From a virus: a stretch of 64,000 nucleotides of DNA. Below, piece by piece: positions 14,755 to 22,028 of the stretch. Position numbers and translations under genes: made by a program. Below the pieces are notes generated by a model, which made no database searches, was not told the DNA's origin, and saw nothing but the letters and a program-made list of their open reading frames with translations. Numbering within the stretch: position 1 is the first letter of the stretch; every line of letters starts with the position of its first letter. The stretch is from positions 93,370 through 157,369 of the IMG/VR virus record IMGVR_UViG_3300027801_002517, one strand, 5' to 3'.

Positions 14755-15831
14755 TTAATTTTTATTTCTTAACATCTTTAAACAAGATTTACCAATGGCG
14801 GTGCCGAGGCCACAAGGAACGGCATTACCTATCTGTTTGAACGCCTGTCCCTTTTTACACTTAAACATAAAAGTATCTGGAAAAGACTGTAGTCTAGCCA
14901 ATTCCCTGACAGTCATATGTCTTCCTTTTTCATAGTGGGTAAACACTGCACCATGATTTTCTTTAACTGTGTTACACGGTTTATCGGGATGACATTTCTG
15001 ATTGGCCTCACCATATCCAGAATAACTATCACCGTATTCAGTAGCCATAATTTTATCTGGGACCGATGGGTCAGTCTTATAAGCTCTGAACTCATGTGAA
15101 AATTCAATATCTTCCTCAATGTCTTTTAGGTCATCTATCGCATCTCTAACGGAAACCCATTTCTCCAAATCACCCGTACCAGACTCGTTGTGTGTCTCAT
15201 CTGGAAAAAGAACCTTGTTCTTAGACGCTATAATAATAACTCTCTCTCTGTGCTGCGGCACACCATAATTGGAAGCTTTTAATACTCTTGCTTCAGCGTT
15301 ATAGCCTAAATCAACAAATAGGTCAACCCATTTATCACAGACTGAGAATGTATATTCTTTATATTTTTTAAGTAACTTACCACTACTCAGCTTCTTTGAA
15401 TCTTTATTGATCTGTTTAAAAGTATCATCTGGAATATCAGATTCAAAATGATACATAGAAGCAAGACCTTTGACGTTTTCAATAACGCAAACATCTGGAT
15501 CTACTCTCTCCACAATATCAAAATAATCAAAATACAATTGTCCCCGATCATCAAATGGATCTCGCTTACCAGCATTGCTAAATGCCTGACAAGGAATTCC
15601 ACCAAGGATAACTTTTACTTCATTATCAATGCAGGCTTTTACAATAACATCTTTTATAGTTGGATCGGTAATACTTCCTTCGACTAAGTTACAATGAGGA
15701 TGATTGAACCTGAATGTTGAACATGCTGGCCCATCAAACTCATTAGCGACTCTGACCTGTAAACCATCTACCTTATCCATACCATAAGACATACCCCCAC
15801 AACCGGCGAATAAATCTAAAACGTTATACAT
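14755..15831 (-). CDS. DNA (cytosine-5) methyltransferase
   Basis: All main C5-methyltransferase motifs are intact in 358 residues: I DLFAGCGGMSYG (AdoMet), IV GGIPCQAFS with catalytic Cys near residue 81, VI ENVKG, VIII YGVPQHRERVI, IX TVRELARLQSFPDTF and X KQIGNAVP. The target-recognition region between VIII and IX is short (about 95 residues), so recognition is probably of a single site. It methylates cytosine C5 in DNA. It sits between a DUF262-HNH gene and a PD-(D/E)XK-like gene, all closely spaced. Confidence 0.95.
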   Translation of the reverse strand: MYNVLDLFAGCGGMSYGMDKVDGLQVRVANEFDGPACSTFRFNHPHCNLVEGSITDPTIKDVIVKACIDNEVKVILGGIPCQAFSNAGKRDPFDDRGQLYFDYFDIVERVDPDVCVIENVKGLASMYHFESDIPDDTFKQINKDSKKLSSGKLLKKYKEYTFSVCDKWVDLFVDLGYNAEARVLKASNYGVPQHRERVIIIASKNKVLFPDETHNESGTGDLEKWVSVRDAIDDLKDIEEDIEFSHEFRAYKTDPSVPDKIMATEYGDSYSGYGEANQKCHPDKPCNTVKENHGAVFTHYEKGRHMTVRELARLQSFPDTFMFKCKKGQAFKQIGNAVPCGLGTAIGKSCLKMLRNKN

Positions 15832-15847
15832 AGTTAATCTTCCCCTT

Positions 15848-16579
15848 TTAAATTAATATCTTGATGTTAGGGTCACAAGCCCGACCATAAAAATAATCCT
15901 TTGGTAATTTTAGATCAGACTCAAGACGTCTTAGTTGTTCTAACCTCAGTGTGAATTCATTAAACGTCGGAACAATATTCTTTAATCTTGAATTACCAGC
16001 GTGTAGCATAATTCTACCAGTAATTTTTTTTGACTTTGTACTCCACTTTCTACCGTCTGTACGCACTGGCTCCATCAGTACATTATTCAAGCAGTAATAA
16101 TCAAATGATAAGAATACGATCTCTTCTTTATTATGATCAAGATCATATTCTATTGTATAGACATAGTAGAATACCGGCTTATCCTTGTTATGTTTTTCTA
16201 AGCAGTTCAATAGGTTGGAATAGGCAGCAATCCCACTCTCACCAGCATTCTTGCCATTCCGCCTGACTCTCCGTACCTTGAGATTGATGAGGATAATACA
16301 ATCCTCTGTTTCTATAGTAAAATCATAGGGAGATTTGTTGTTGGCTTCTCTGGTAATAGTTGCTTTCTCCGTGGCACCGGACTTGATCATAGCTGCCTCA
16401 AAAATACAACCGAAAACGGAAGCCGAATCAAGTGGAGTATCTTCAAATATTAAATCATAGGGGCCTAACTTCAAAGGCATTGGCTCATAAAAAGTAAGTT
16501 GGCAATATCCGTGAAGATCAGACATTCTGTCCATCGCATCTGCTTTGATTAACTCTTGATATTCCAAATCATCAGTCAT
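15848..16579 (-). CDS. PD-(D/E)XK-like protein, candidate restriction endonuclease
   Basis: 243 residues. A helix with CIFEAAMIKSG is followed by SPYDFTIE, a turn, and IILINLKVRRVRR. This gives D-x12-N-x-K, a PD-(D/E)XK core in which the second acidic residue is Asn. Many type II enzymes show this I-x-IN-x-K form. Strands and helices after it (VFYYVYTIEYD) fit the fold. It is immediately upstream of the C5 methyltransferase, as in R-M operons. Assignment as endonuclease rests on the motif and neighbourhood, not on homology I can confirm. Confidence 0.6.
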   Translation of the reverse strand: MTDDLEYQELIKADAMDRMSDLHGYCQLTFYEPMPLKLGPYDLIFEDTPLDSASVFGCIFEAAMIKSGATEKATITREANNKSPYDFTIETEDCIILINLKVRRVRRNGKNAGESGIAAYSNLLNCLEKHNKDKPVFYYVYTIEYDLDHNKEEIVFLSFDYYCLNNVLMEPVRTDGRKWSTKSKKITGRIMLHAGNSRLKNIVPTFNEFTLRLEQLRRLESDLKLPKDYFYGRACDPNIKILI

Positions 16580-16809
16580 TTGTCAACTCCCTCACGTTCA
16601 TTAACTTGAGCAATTACCAAAGCATCTAGCTCTGCAATAGAAAATTTTCCGTTTAGTTCAATACATTGTTCATTTTCTTTAGGGTTTGTTGTAATGATAG
16701 TCCTACCCATATGTTTTTCATGTAGAAACTTAATTAAATAATCAGTACACCACAAGTGTCGGCCAAACTTTTTTTGCATAGCGTTAATTAAAAAGTTACC
16801 ATCTCTCAT
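16576..16809 (-). CDS. Hypothetical protein (77 aa)
   Basis: Mixed alpha/beta with no known motif. The start lies in the recurring TTGACAAATGAG cassette, with GGAGGCTC upstream. Its end overlaps the start of the candidate endonuclease by 4 bases, so the two are coupled. It might be a controller or accessory of the restriction-like cluster, but nothing in the sequence shows this. Confidence 0.6.
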   Translation of the reverse strand: MRDGNFLINAMQKKFGRHLWCTDYLIKFLHEKHMGRTIITTNPKENEQCIELNGKFSIAELDALVIAQVNEREGVDK

Positions 16810-17087
16810 TTGTCAAGAGCCTCCATAATCTTTTCTGCTAAAAATTCTCGACCTGTCTCGCTACCGAGATTTATCTCCTTGTCGGCAACATCTTCTAATA
16901 TTTTAATAATTCTATGATAGTAGGCCCAATCATAGGTACGACTACACCCTACTCCTTTATCTGCGTTCTCTCTTTTTCGGTAATTGATCACGTTTATGTC
17001 TGCTGGGTAATGCTCACACCCAGTAATATATCCACTAGGAGTATCATAACATATTGTTCCGCATTTTTCACATTCAAAGTTACTCAT
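16806..17087 (-). CDS. Zinc-ribbon-like small protein (93 aa)
   Basis: The N-terminus FECEKCGTICYD with later GCEHYP and GCSRTYD supplies Cys and His for a zinc site. The C-terminal half is helical (YYHRIIKILEDVADKEINLG). The start is in the GGGAGTTGACGAATGAG cassette. It overlaps both neighbours by 4 bases. Function unknown. Confidence 0.6.
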   Translation of the reverse strand: MSNFECEKCGTICYDTPSGYITGCEHYPADINVINYRKRENADKGVGCSRTYDWAYYHRIIKILEDVADKEINLGSETGREFLAEKIMEALDK

Positions 17088-17482
17088 TCGTCAACTCCCT
17101 CAAAGATATTTCCTACAACCACTTTAGAATATCGCCAATTACGCTCTGCCCCACCGTGACGATCAGGATCTTTTTTACCTAGAAACATAGCATCTTCTTC
17201 GCAGTAGGTTATTGTGAATCTTTCTTTTCTGTCTCTGTATTGCCACTCTACAATATCCCCCTCATAAATCTCCTTACCATTCTTATCTTTCAATCCCGTA
17301 TATTGCTGCACAAAGACTGTGGCATCAAAAACATTTTCCCACAATGGCTTATCTTTTGTACCATAATTTTCATATACAGTTCCGTCAATGCCTATCATAT
17401 ACTTATCTGAATGTTCATCAGGATAGATTATAGTTTTATCAGAATTTGTTTCGTGACATATGCGAAATTTAATCTCTCTCAT
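17084..17482 (-). CDS. YopX-family phage protein
   Basis: 132 residues with the YopX pattern: N-terminal MREIKFRI, the central VQQYTGLKDKNGKEIYEGDI and C-terminal VVVGNIFEG. YopX proteins are common in phages and plasmids, and their biochemical role is not settled. The start is in the GGACTTGACAAATGAG cassette. It overlaps the downstream zinc-ribbon gene by 4 bases. Confidence 0.88.
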   Translation of the reverse strand: MREIKFRICHETNSDKTIIYPDEHSDKYMIGIDGTVYENYGTKDKPLWENVFDATVFVQQYTGLKDKNGKEIYEGDIVEWQYRDRKERFTITYCEEDAMFLGKKDPDRHGGAERNWRYSKVVVGNIFEGVDE

Positions 17483-17492
17483 TTGTCAAGTC

Positions 17493-17690
17493 CTATAAAG
17501 GTAAATAAGAGGGACTACTCACACCATGTGCTTCACATTCTTCAAGTAGTTCTTTCAATGCTAAATGGGCTTCAAGGTAAATCTGGTTTTCCATAGCAAT
17601 TTTAATTTGCTTAACACTCGCTGGCAAAAAGAAATTCCTGATATTCATCCTCGTATTGGGATCATTACTTTTAATGTATGTATTACTCAT
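17493..17690 (-). CDS. Hypothetical protein (65 aa)
   Basis: Mostly helical (VKQIKIAMENQIYLEAHLAL KELLEE pattern) with a short Ser/Pro C-terminus. GGAGTGGGAAG precedes the ATG. It overlaps the end of the small gene at 17683-17838 by 8 bases. No function is suggested. Confidence 0.55.
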   Translation of the reverse strand: MSNTYIKSNDPNTRMNIRNFFLPASVKQIKIAMENQIYLEAHLALKELLEECEAHGVSSPSYLPL

Positions 17691-17838
17691 CTTCCCACTC
17701 CTCAGTTATAATAAGCTCTGCTTCGCCTCGTTGTAACATCTCAATAAACTCTTGTTTAGCGTCTTCAAGAGCCTTTGCTTCTGAATCAGCAATAACGGCC
17801 CGCATACTGTCAACGCTTATGACGTAAGTCTTACTCAT
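17683..17838 (-). CDS. Small acidic helical protein (51 aa)
   Basis: MSKTYVISVDSMRAVIADSE followed by an acidic helix and a WEDE end. AGGAGTTGAAG precedes the ATG, a strong site. It overlaps the next gene by 8 bases, the packing seen throughout this operon. It is short and of unknown function. Confidence 0.6.
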   Translation of the reverse strand: MSKTYVISVDSMRAVIADSEAKALEDAKQEFIEMLQRGEAELIITEEWEDE

Positions 17839-17847
17839 CTTCAACTC

Positions 17848-18378
17848 CTAAGTAGTTAGACAAACAGAATCAAGTCTATTATACCACCAATCGGGTGCTT
17901 GTCTACCTTTAATCCACTCGCATTGGATATTTTCCCGTTTATCGTAGAAATAATAATCACGATAGGCAGCAATAGAACAAGAGTTCTTGTATTCGTCTGG
18001 CATAGCTTGAGCAAATGGAGTCAGCTTACCCTCTGGAATAAGAGGGAACAGACTGCCAAGTACAGTAATTTGCCGCAGGCACGCATGTTCTTTCTTAAAG
18101 CGGAACTCAAACTCTTGACACAGAGCAATCCCATGCCAGAAAGACCACATATAATTCTCTCTGCTATCACCAACCCAGAGAGTTACCGGATGACGGTGGT
18201 AGCCCCCTTTGTGCGGCGTACCTGACTTGGTCAATGGCACTTGACTGTCTGTAGCACCATGACGACGAGCAGCACTAACCAACATCTGTGTAGCCTCTAC
18301 ACACATCTTGGGTACATGTTTGTCGCAATGCATACGAGCAGCAATCTGAGGATCTTCATCTAATGCAAAGATGTTCAT
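17848..18378 (-). CDS. Conserved phage protein of the MNIFxLDxDP...CDKHV family
   Basis: 176 residues. It begins MNIFALDEDPQIAARMHCDK and HVPKM, then VTLWVGDSRENYMWSFWHGI, LTPFAQAMPDEY, SIAAYRDYYF and a final PDWWYN. This pattern is widespread in tailed-phage genomes, where it is usually left unnamed or compared with pyrimidine-dimer glycosylases. The conserved His, Cys and Trp suggest an enzyme or nucleic-acid-binding fold. I assign only the family. Confidence 0.75.
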   Translation of the reverse strand: MNIFALDEDPQIAARMHCDKHVPKMCVEATQMLVSAARRHGATDSQVPLTKSGTPHKGGYHRHPVTLWVGDSRENYMWSFWHGIALCQEFEFRFKKEHACLRQITVLGSLFPLIPEGKLTPFAQAMPDEYKNSCSIAAYRDYYFYDKRENIQCEWIKGRQAPDWWYNRLDSVCLTT

Positions 18379-18683
18379 AGATCAAATTTTCCTAAATATG
18401 GATTTTTCTTCCAGTATTCAAAATCTTTGGCAGAGTCATCCCAAAGTTGTTTTTGTTTTTTGTCAGGACTATTTTTAACTTCATCCTGCTTCTTTGTCAA
18501 CCACTCTTTTACAACATTTTGAAAGTTTGGACTAAATCCACCTTGCTTGATCCAATCTGAGTAGTCGAAGACCGCATACTTTAAGTCCCACAACTCCTCA
18601 CCTAAATCCCGCTTATCTAAATCGGAATTACTCACTGCATCAAACAAATCAAGTATATTTTTCAAAGTTGCTTCAGGGTCCAT
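18375..18683 (-). CDS. Hypothetical protein (102 aa)
   Basis: Helical, charged, with several Trp (LWDLKYAVFDYSDWIKQGGF, EYWKKNP). It overlaps both neighbours (ATGA with the next gene, TAATG with the previous one), indicating coupled translation. GGAGAATAACTA precedes the ATG. Function unknown. Confidence 0.6.
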   Translation of the reverse strand: MDPEATLKNILDLFDAVSNSDLDKRDLGEELWDLKYAVFDYSDWIKQGGFSPNFQNVVKEWLTKKQDEVKNSPDKKQKQLWDDSAKDFEYWKKNPYLGKFDL

Positions 18684-18877
18684 TAGTTATTCTCCTGTAT
18701 TAGAGGATCAGTACGGTGATAATTTTGAATGCCAAGTGAAAATACACTTTGTTTAAACATCGGTTTTTCAAGGTTTTCAAGCTGTCGCTGTCTCCCTTCT
18801 TCAATGAGAGCAAGACCCATTAAAGAACACAGAACAATAAACATTATTGATAGAACCGTCTTTCCAATCTTATCCAT
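18683..18877 (-). CDS. Small membrane or exported protein (64 aa)
   Basis: Residues about 6-25 (KTVLSIMFIVLCSLMGLALI) form one membrane helix or signal peptide. The rest is hydrophilic. The start is in the AGGAGTTGACAAATGG cassette shared with several genes of this operon. It is the first gene downstream of tRNA-Leu. Confidence 0.6.
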   Translation of the reverse strand: MDKIGKTVLSIMFIVLCSLMGLALIEEGRQRQLENLEKPMFKQSVFSLGIQNYHRTDPLIQENN

Positions 18878-18912
18878 TTGTCAACTCCTATTTATAATAA
18901 AACTTACTACAG

Positions 18913-18997
18913 TAGCCGAAGCGGGACTCGAACCCGCACGCCCATTACGGGCACAGGATTTTAAGTCCTGAGTGTCTGCCTATTCCACCATCCGGCC
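18913..18997 (-). tRNA. tRNA-Leu (anticodon TAA)
   Basis: 85 nt with a long variable arm (TGCCCGTAATGGGCG). Acceptor GGCCGGA/TTCGGCT contains two G-U pairs, with discriminator A. Anticodon loop ACTTAAAAT gives TAA, reading UUA. T arm is GCGGGTTCGAGTCCCGC. Confidence 0.9.
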
Positions 18998-19026
18998 ATT
19001 CGATCCGATCACATTGGGTTAGACAT

Positions 19027-19284
19027 TCAGTCTTCAACTGAATCAAGAAAATGCCCAATACCCTGATGTAGACCAATCTCATAAAAATCATCGAAACTAC
19101 AATTTTTTCGGTGATGATATTCTTCACCAAGTTCATATCCTTCTGAGCCTGAATCCTCACAGATCCGTACTCCAAGAAATAAACCGCGACCATCACCATA
19201 ATTATTCATAACAAACACCGCTGTTCCATACTTAAACCAAGTATTCTTTTTAGCTATGTGCTGCCTGCCCCAGTGACTACTCAT
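19027..19284 (-). CDS. Hypothetical protein (85 aa)
   Basis: Aromatic and His-rich alpha/beta protein (YGTAVFVMNNYGDGRGLFLG, EEYHHRKNCSFDDFYEIG). No family is recognised. Its ATG overlaps the end of the upstream gene by 8 bases. The frame at 18945-19199 is a shadow. Confidence 0.6.
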   Translation of the reverse strand: MSSHWGRQHIAKKNTWFKYGTAVFVMNNYGDGRGLFLGVRICEDSGSEGYELGEEYHHRKNCSFDDFYEIGLHQGIGHFLDSVED

Positions 19285-19477
19285 TGTAATCTACTCTATA
19301 GTCAGCGATAGCCTGAACTTCGCCGTTATCTTCAACTTTATATTTTGTTAACAGTTTATATTCCTCCCCGGAAATGTGATACTTTGTCAAATGTTGTAAG
19401 GCATCTTCTTTTGTGTTGCATCTAGGAGTTACAGCCTCACATAACCCTGTGCTATTACAAATTACACCCTGCCACAT
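19277..19477 (-). CDS. Hypothetical protein (66 aa)
   Basis: Small protein with three Cys near the N-terminus (VICNSTGLCEAVTPRCNT) and an alternating strand pattern afterwards. GGGAGGGTAGTACA precedes the ATG. Function unknown. Confidence 0.6.
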   Translation of the reverse strand: MWQGVICNSTGLCEAVTPRCNTKEDALQHLTKYHISGEEYKLLTKYKVEDNGEVQAIADYRVDYNE

Positions 19478-19491
19478 TGTACTACCCTCCC

Positions 19492-19671
19492 CTATAGCAT
19501 CACTAATTCAAAACCCTGATCTTTAATATATGTCAAACACTCTTCTTCAACAGCGTCGGCGGTATCAGGATCATAATCATCATCCGTGCCATCAATATGG
19601 CTATCTTCCCATCCAAGAGATTCAGCCTTACTTAAAACTTCTTCAAAACAACTATAGATAAAAGTTTGCAT
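19492..19671 (-). CDS. Small acidic protein (59 aa)
   Basis: The ATG at 19671 overlaps the previous stop (TAATG) and has GGAAAAATTA upstream, so it is preferred to a TTG at 19683. A very acidic middle (GTDDDYDPDTADAVEEE) suggests calcium binding or nucleic-acid mimicry, without proof. Confidence 0.55.
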   Translation of the reverse strand: MQTFIYSCFEEVLSKAESLGWEDSHIDGTDDDYDPDTADAVEEECLTYIKDQGFELVML

Positions 19672-19826
19672 TAATTTTTCCAATGTTTAACCATTTCTTT
19701 TCGCCAGCGTTCCACGTCGGTATCTGGCATCTTATTCTTTTTCTTCTTTGGTTCTGGTTCTGGTCTTGATTTACACCATGCTATGGTAAACAGTAGTGCC
19801 ATTATTGTCAAGGACAATTTTATCAT
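19671..19826 (-). CDS. Small exported or membrane protein (51 aa)
   Basis: MIKLSLTIMALLFTIAWCKS is a signal or anchor sequence with a Cys at residue 18, a loose lipobox. A PEPEPKKKKNK linker and a charged helix follow. The start overlaps the upstream stop (ATGA) with no ribosome site, so coupling is likely. Too short for usual gene callers. Confidence 0.5.
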   Translation of the reverse strand: MIKLSLTIMALLFTIAWCKSRPEPEPKKKKNKMPDTDVERWRKEMVKHWKN

Positions 19827-20014
19827 TGAGGAAAACAAACCTCCTGCCAATCCTGAAATTCTTTATCGTCTTCAGGCTCAACAAAGTATAGGCTATACTG
19901 ATTGCAAAGTTCCACATAAGCCTCTGACTTGTCCATACTGGGATAAGTGGAAACTTCGCTGTTGTCAGAAATCTCTTCTAGTAGATTCTTAATCGCGTCT
20001 CTCAAGTCTTTCAT
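19823..20014 (-). CDS. Small acidic protein (63 aa)
   Basis: Helical N-terminus (LRDAIKNLLEEI) followed by an acidic aromatic C-terminus (YFVEPEDDKEFQDWQEV). GGAGATTTAAG precedes the ATG. A sigma70 promoter lies 35-60 bases upstream. Function unknown. Confidence 0.6.
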   Translation of the reverse strand: MKDLRDAIKNLLEEISDNSEVSTYPSMDKSEAYVELCNQYSLYFVEPEDDKEFQDWQEVCFPQ

Positions 20015-20049
20015 CTTAAATCTCCAAAAGGTTTGTTGTTTGTGTCTGT

Positions 20050-20077
20050 ATCATATCATCGACATCAACCCTGTCAA
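20050..20077 (-). promoter_or_regulatory. Sigma70-type promoter
   Basis: Minus strand: perfect TTGACA (20072-20077), 16 bp, TATGAT (20050-20055). It sits in the gap upstream of the gene at 19823-20014 and should drive the leftward run of small genes. Confidence 0.7.
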
Positions 20078-20080
20078 CCC

Positions 20081-20476
20081 TTAATTTGTTTTTTTAATAA
20101 ATCGCTGATTTAATAGATCTGTTAATGAAGATTCGTGATCAATAGGCTGACCATCCACACCATACAAGACCTCTACAATATCATATTCACTGCAAATCAC
20201 ATTCATTTTATCTGTCACCAACTCAACCATCTTTCTACCATCAAAATCCCCTGATGTCTCTAATAGCCAAATCTTTGCTATCTTTTTATCAGAGAAAATA
20301 GTAACAGCCATACATACTTCAAATCCACCATCACTAAACAACCACAATTCATTATTGTAAATATTCCTAGACAATTTATTCAACAACGTAGATCTGAATT
20401 TTATATCAGTCTGTCGCATCTTTGACAATGCTAATAGAAAACTATTTACACTATTCTTGTCAATTTTCTTCCACAT
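20081..20476 (-). CDS. Hypothetical protein (131 aa), possible acyltransferase-like fold
   Basis: The start at 20476 (MWKKIDKNSV) has AGGGAGGTTAGA upstream. The pattern of strands (LWLFSDGGFEVCMAVTIF, KIAKIWLLETSGDF) and helices is loosely GNAT-like, but no acetyl-CoA motif is clear, so the function is open. It lies between a candidate structured RNA and the promoter at 20050. Confidence 0.55.
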   Translation of the reverse strand: MWKKIDKNSVNSFLLALSKMRQTDIKFRSTLLNKLSRNIYNNELWLFSDGGFEVCMAVTIFSDKKIAKIWLLETSGDFDGRKMVELVTDKMNVICSEYDIVEVLYGVDGQPIDHESSLTDLLNQRFIKKTN

Positions 20477-20519
20477 TCTAACCTCCCTAATATATAGGTA
20501 TACCACGGTTTATAGGGTC

Positions 20520-20901
20520 ATATTAGAGCATAGCCGTTAAGCTTACCCCTAAAGTCCCTTAGTAATTTATATAGATTAAAACTCAAGTAATAAAAATTTC
20601 AATTCGTCTTTCGACGTGACCCACCAAGTTACTCCTCAGTAGAGCTTGGATTCCCTTGAAAACTAATTACTTACGGCAAAGCTTGTGAAGCTATCCGGTC
20701 ATCCCTTAACATCTTTACAATGATAAGTTATTATTCTGTTTGGTTACAGAATGGGCCTGAGTTCTACGTTACTGTTATAACGCCCCTGATCAGATCTAAA
20801 TTCACATTAATGGCAAGGTGAAATCCAGACAGGCTCTTACGCTACTGCCCCGTACCCTTCTTTATAATGATCCAAAAGGTGATCAATAAACTACATCTAT
20901 C
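20520..20901 (-). ncRNA. Candidate large structured RNA A
   Basis: About 380 nt without a credible gene but full of helices when read on the minus strand. CGTC-GAAA-GACG is a GNRA tetraloop only on this strand. Others are ATTCTGT-AACCAA-ACAGAAT, AGCTT-CAC-AAGCT, CGTTA-TAACAG-TAACG, TTCAC...GTGAA and a CCAAG/CTTGG helix with a CTC-TACT-GAG tip. A TATAAT at 20908-20913 lies just upstream. It is about 0.85 kb from the tRNA cluster. Boundaries are approximate. It does not resemble RNase P RNA by eye. Confidence 0.5.
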
Positions 20902-20907
20902 CAATGT

Positions 20908-20913
20908 ATTATA
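20908..20913 (-). promoter_or_regulatory. TATAAT -10 box upstream of structured RNA A
   Basis: A perfect TATAAT on the minus strand (context GCTATAATAC) with no good -35 box. It is correctly placed to start RNA A near 20901. Confidence 0.4.
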
Positions 20914-21155
20914 GCTGCCTATTCACAAGAGTGATGGATTTATTGGTTTTTTCTGTGGTTTTCTTTTTTAATATTTTAATTGTGGGTTTTTCTCCCAATA
21001 GTGAGAATAATAGAAAACATTTCTGGGGATTATTACCCAATATAGTTATACGTTTTATGGTTATTGTATGTCAAGGCTATCTTATCCTAAATATGCACTT
21101 TATCAATGAAAACAAAGCCCTAATAATACTACTAATATAATGACTAATACAAGGA
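20914..21155. other. AT-rich stretch without a supported gene
   Basis: A plus-strand frame (20904-21140) is hydrophobic but has no ribosome site and overlaps the TATAAT of RNA A. I see no gene that I can support here. Confidence 0.4.
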
Positions 21156-21341
21156 TTACTGTTGACATGAGGATTTTTTAAGTTGTGATAAGTTTATAAT
21201 TTCAACCACGACCCCATACAGCAAGCCAAAACCCAGTAAAAACATTGGTGGAATTGATATTTCGGCCTCACTCGACGCGGTCGAACCGTGTGCATGTGCG
21301 GCCCAAATACGGCCTCTAGACGGCTGATTCTGGTGATTCAT
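21156..21341 (-). CDS. Possible small membrane protein (61 aa)
   Basis: From the internal ATG at 21341 the frame gives a hydrophilic N-terminus (MNHQNQPSRGRIW) and one membrane helix (IPPMFLLGFGLLYGVVVEII). The frame stays open to 21620, but that part runs through the repeat array and is unlikely to be coding. The ribosome site is weak. Uncertain. Confidence 0.35.
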   Translation of the reverse strand: MNHQNQPSRGRIWAAHAHGSTASSEAEISIPPMFLLGFGLLYGVVVEIINLSQLKKSSCQQ

Positions 21342-21477
21342 AAGACTCAAAAATGGGGCAAAAGTGTTTTTTTTTACGGGGAAACACTTCAACATTCTCG
21401 AAAAAGCCAGTGTTTTTGTCATTTTTGGGAAATCGCTATATGAGACGATTAGCTGAGACACGGCCCAAATGAGGCGA

Positions 21478-21738
21478 AATGGCCCTTTTCGCTGACTATA
21501 CGTTATCGGGCGATGCTTATAGATTGACTGGGACATCACCCCCTTTTCGCTGACTGTCAAACAACTGGCGAGTATGATAGATTGGGCTTGACACAGCAAT
21601 GTAAAAATGCTATAATTCAAATAGTCCCAAATCTCGCTGACTGTTGAACACCTGGCGATGCTATAGGATCAGATGGGACAAATGGTCCAGTTTTCGCTGA
21701 CTGTCTAACAAGTGGCGATGCCCGAGGATCGGGCGGGA
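21478..21738 (-). repeat. Four-copy repeat array with conserved RNA helix, next to tRNAs
   Basis: Four copies of a unit about 60-70 bp long lie just downstream of the tRNA genes, each with the plus-strand core TTTTCGCTGACTGT...TGGCGATGC. Read on the minus strand each has an outer stem (GTCCCA/TGGGAC in one copy), a small hairpin and TCGCC...GCGA. The inner stem TGT/ACA in three copies becomes ATA/TAT in the leftmost, a paired change that supports an RNA fold. Function unknown. Confidence 0.6.
21588..21616 (+). promoter_or_regulatory. Perfect consensus sigma70 promoter on the plus strand
   Basis: TTGACA (21588-21593), 17 bp, TATAAT (21611-21616), a full 12/12 match. It lies inside the repeat array and points right, antisense to the leftward tRNAs. 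Confidence 0.6.
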
Positions 21739-21747
21739 CAAACGAAA

Positions 21748-21820
21748 TGGGTCCAGTAGGACTCGAACCTACAACCAACGAATTATGAGTTCGCTGCTCT
21801 AACCATTGAGCTATGGACCC
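21748..21820 (-). tRNA. tRNA with CAT anticodon, Ile2-like (or Met)
   Basis: Acceptor GGGTCCA/TGGACCC with discriminator A. Anticodon loop is CTCATAA. The body (TAGCTCAATGGTTAGAGCAG) resembles bacterial tRNA-Ile2, whose CAT is lysidine-modified to read AUA, more than initiator tRNA. Met elongator is the alternative. Confidence 0.88.
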
Positions 21821-21829
21821 CAACCTGAA

Positions 21830-21904
21830 TGACCCTAGCGGGATTTGAACCCGCGTTGCTGGAATGAAAATCCAGTGTCCTAGACCTAACTAGACGATAG
21901 GGCC
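21830..21904 (-). tRNA. tRNA-Glu (anticodon TTC)
   Basis: Acceptor GGCCCTA/TAGGGTC with one G-U pair and discriminator A. Anticodon loop is TTTTCAT. T arm is GCGGGTTCAAATCCCGC. It lies 9 bases upstream of the CAT tRNA. Confidence 0.9.
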
Positions 21905-21910
21905 GCATAA

Positions 21911-21984
<74 letters not shown>

Positions 21985-22028
21985 CGTGGCTTATTTGGTG
22001 ACCACCTCTTTTTCTAGCTGAACACCAT

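Noticed and set aside
16568-16590. TTGACA before the 16579 start as a -35 promoter box
   Set aside because: It lies between ribosome site and ATG in a recurring translation cassette with no -10 box downstream.
20520-20901. RNase P RNA or group I intron
   Set aside because: I could not find the conserved RNase P core (GAGGAAAGTC type) or the intron P7/P3 core on either strand.
20904-21140. Plus-strand hydrophobic frame of 78 residues
   Set aside because: No ribosome site, opposite strand to all neighbours, and it overlaps the TATAAT of RNA A. Hydrophobicity follows from AT-rich sequence.
21478-21738. CRISPR array
   Set aside because: Units are imperfect, about 60-70 bp with internal folding, only four copies, no constant-length spacers and no cas genes.
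21617-21823. Minus-strand 68-residue frame
   Set aside because: Runs through a tRNA gene and the repeat array. Repetition in the protein comes from the repeats.
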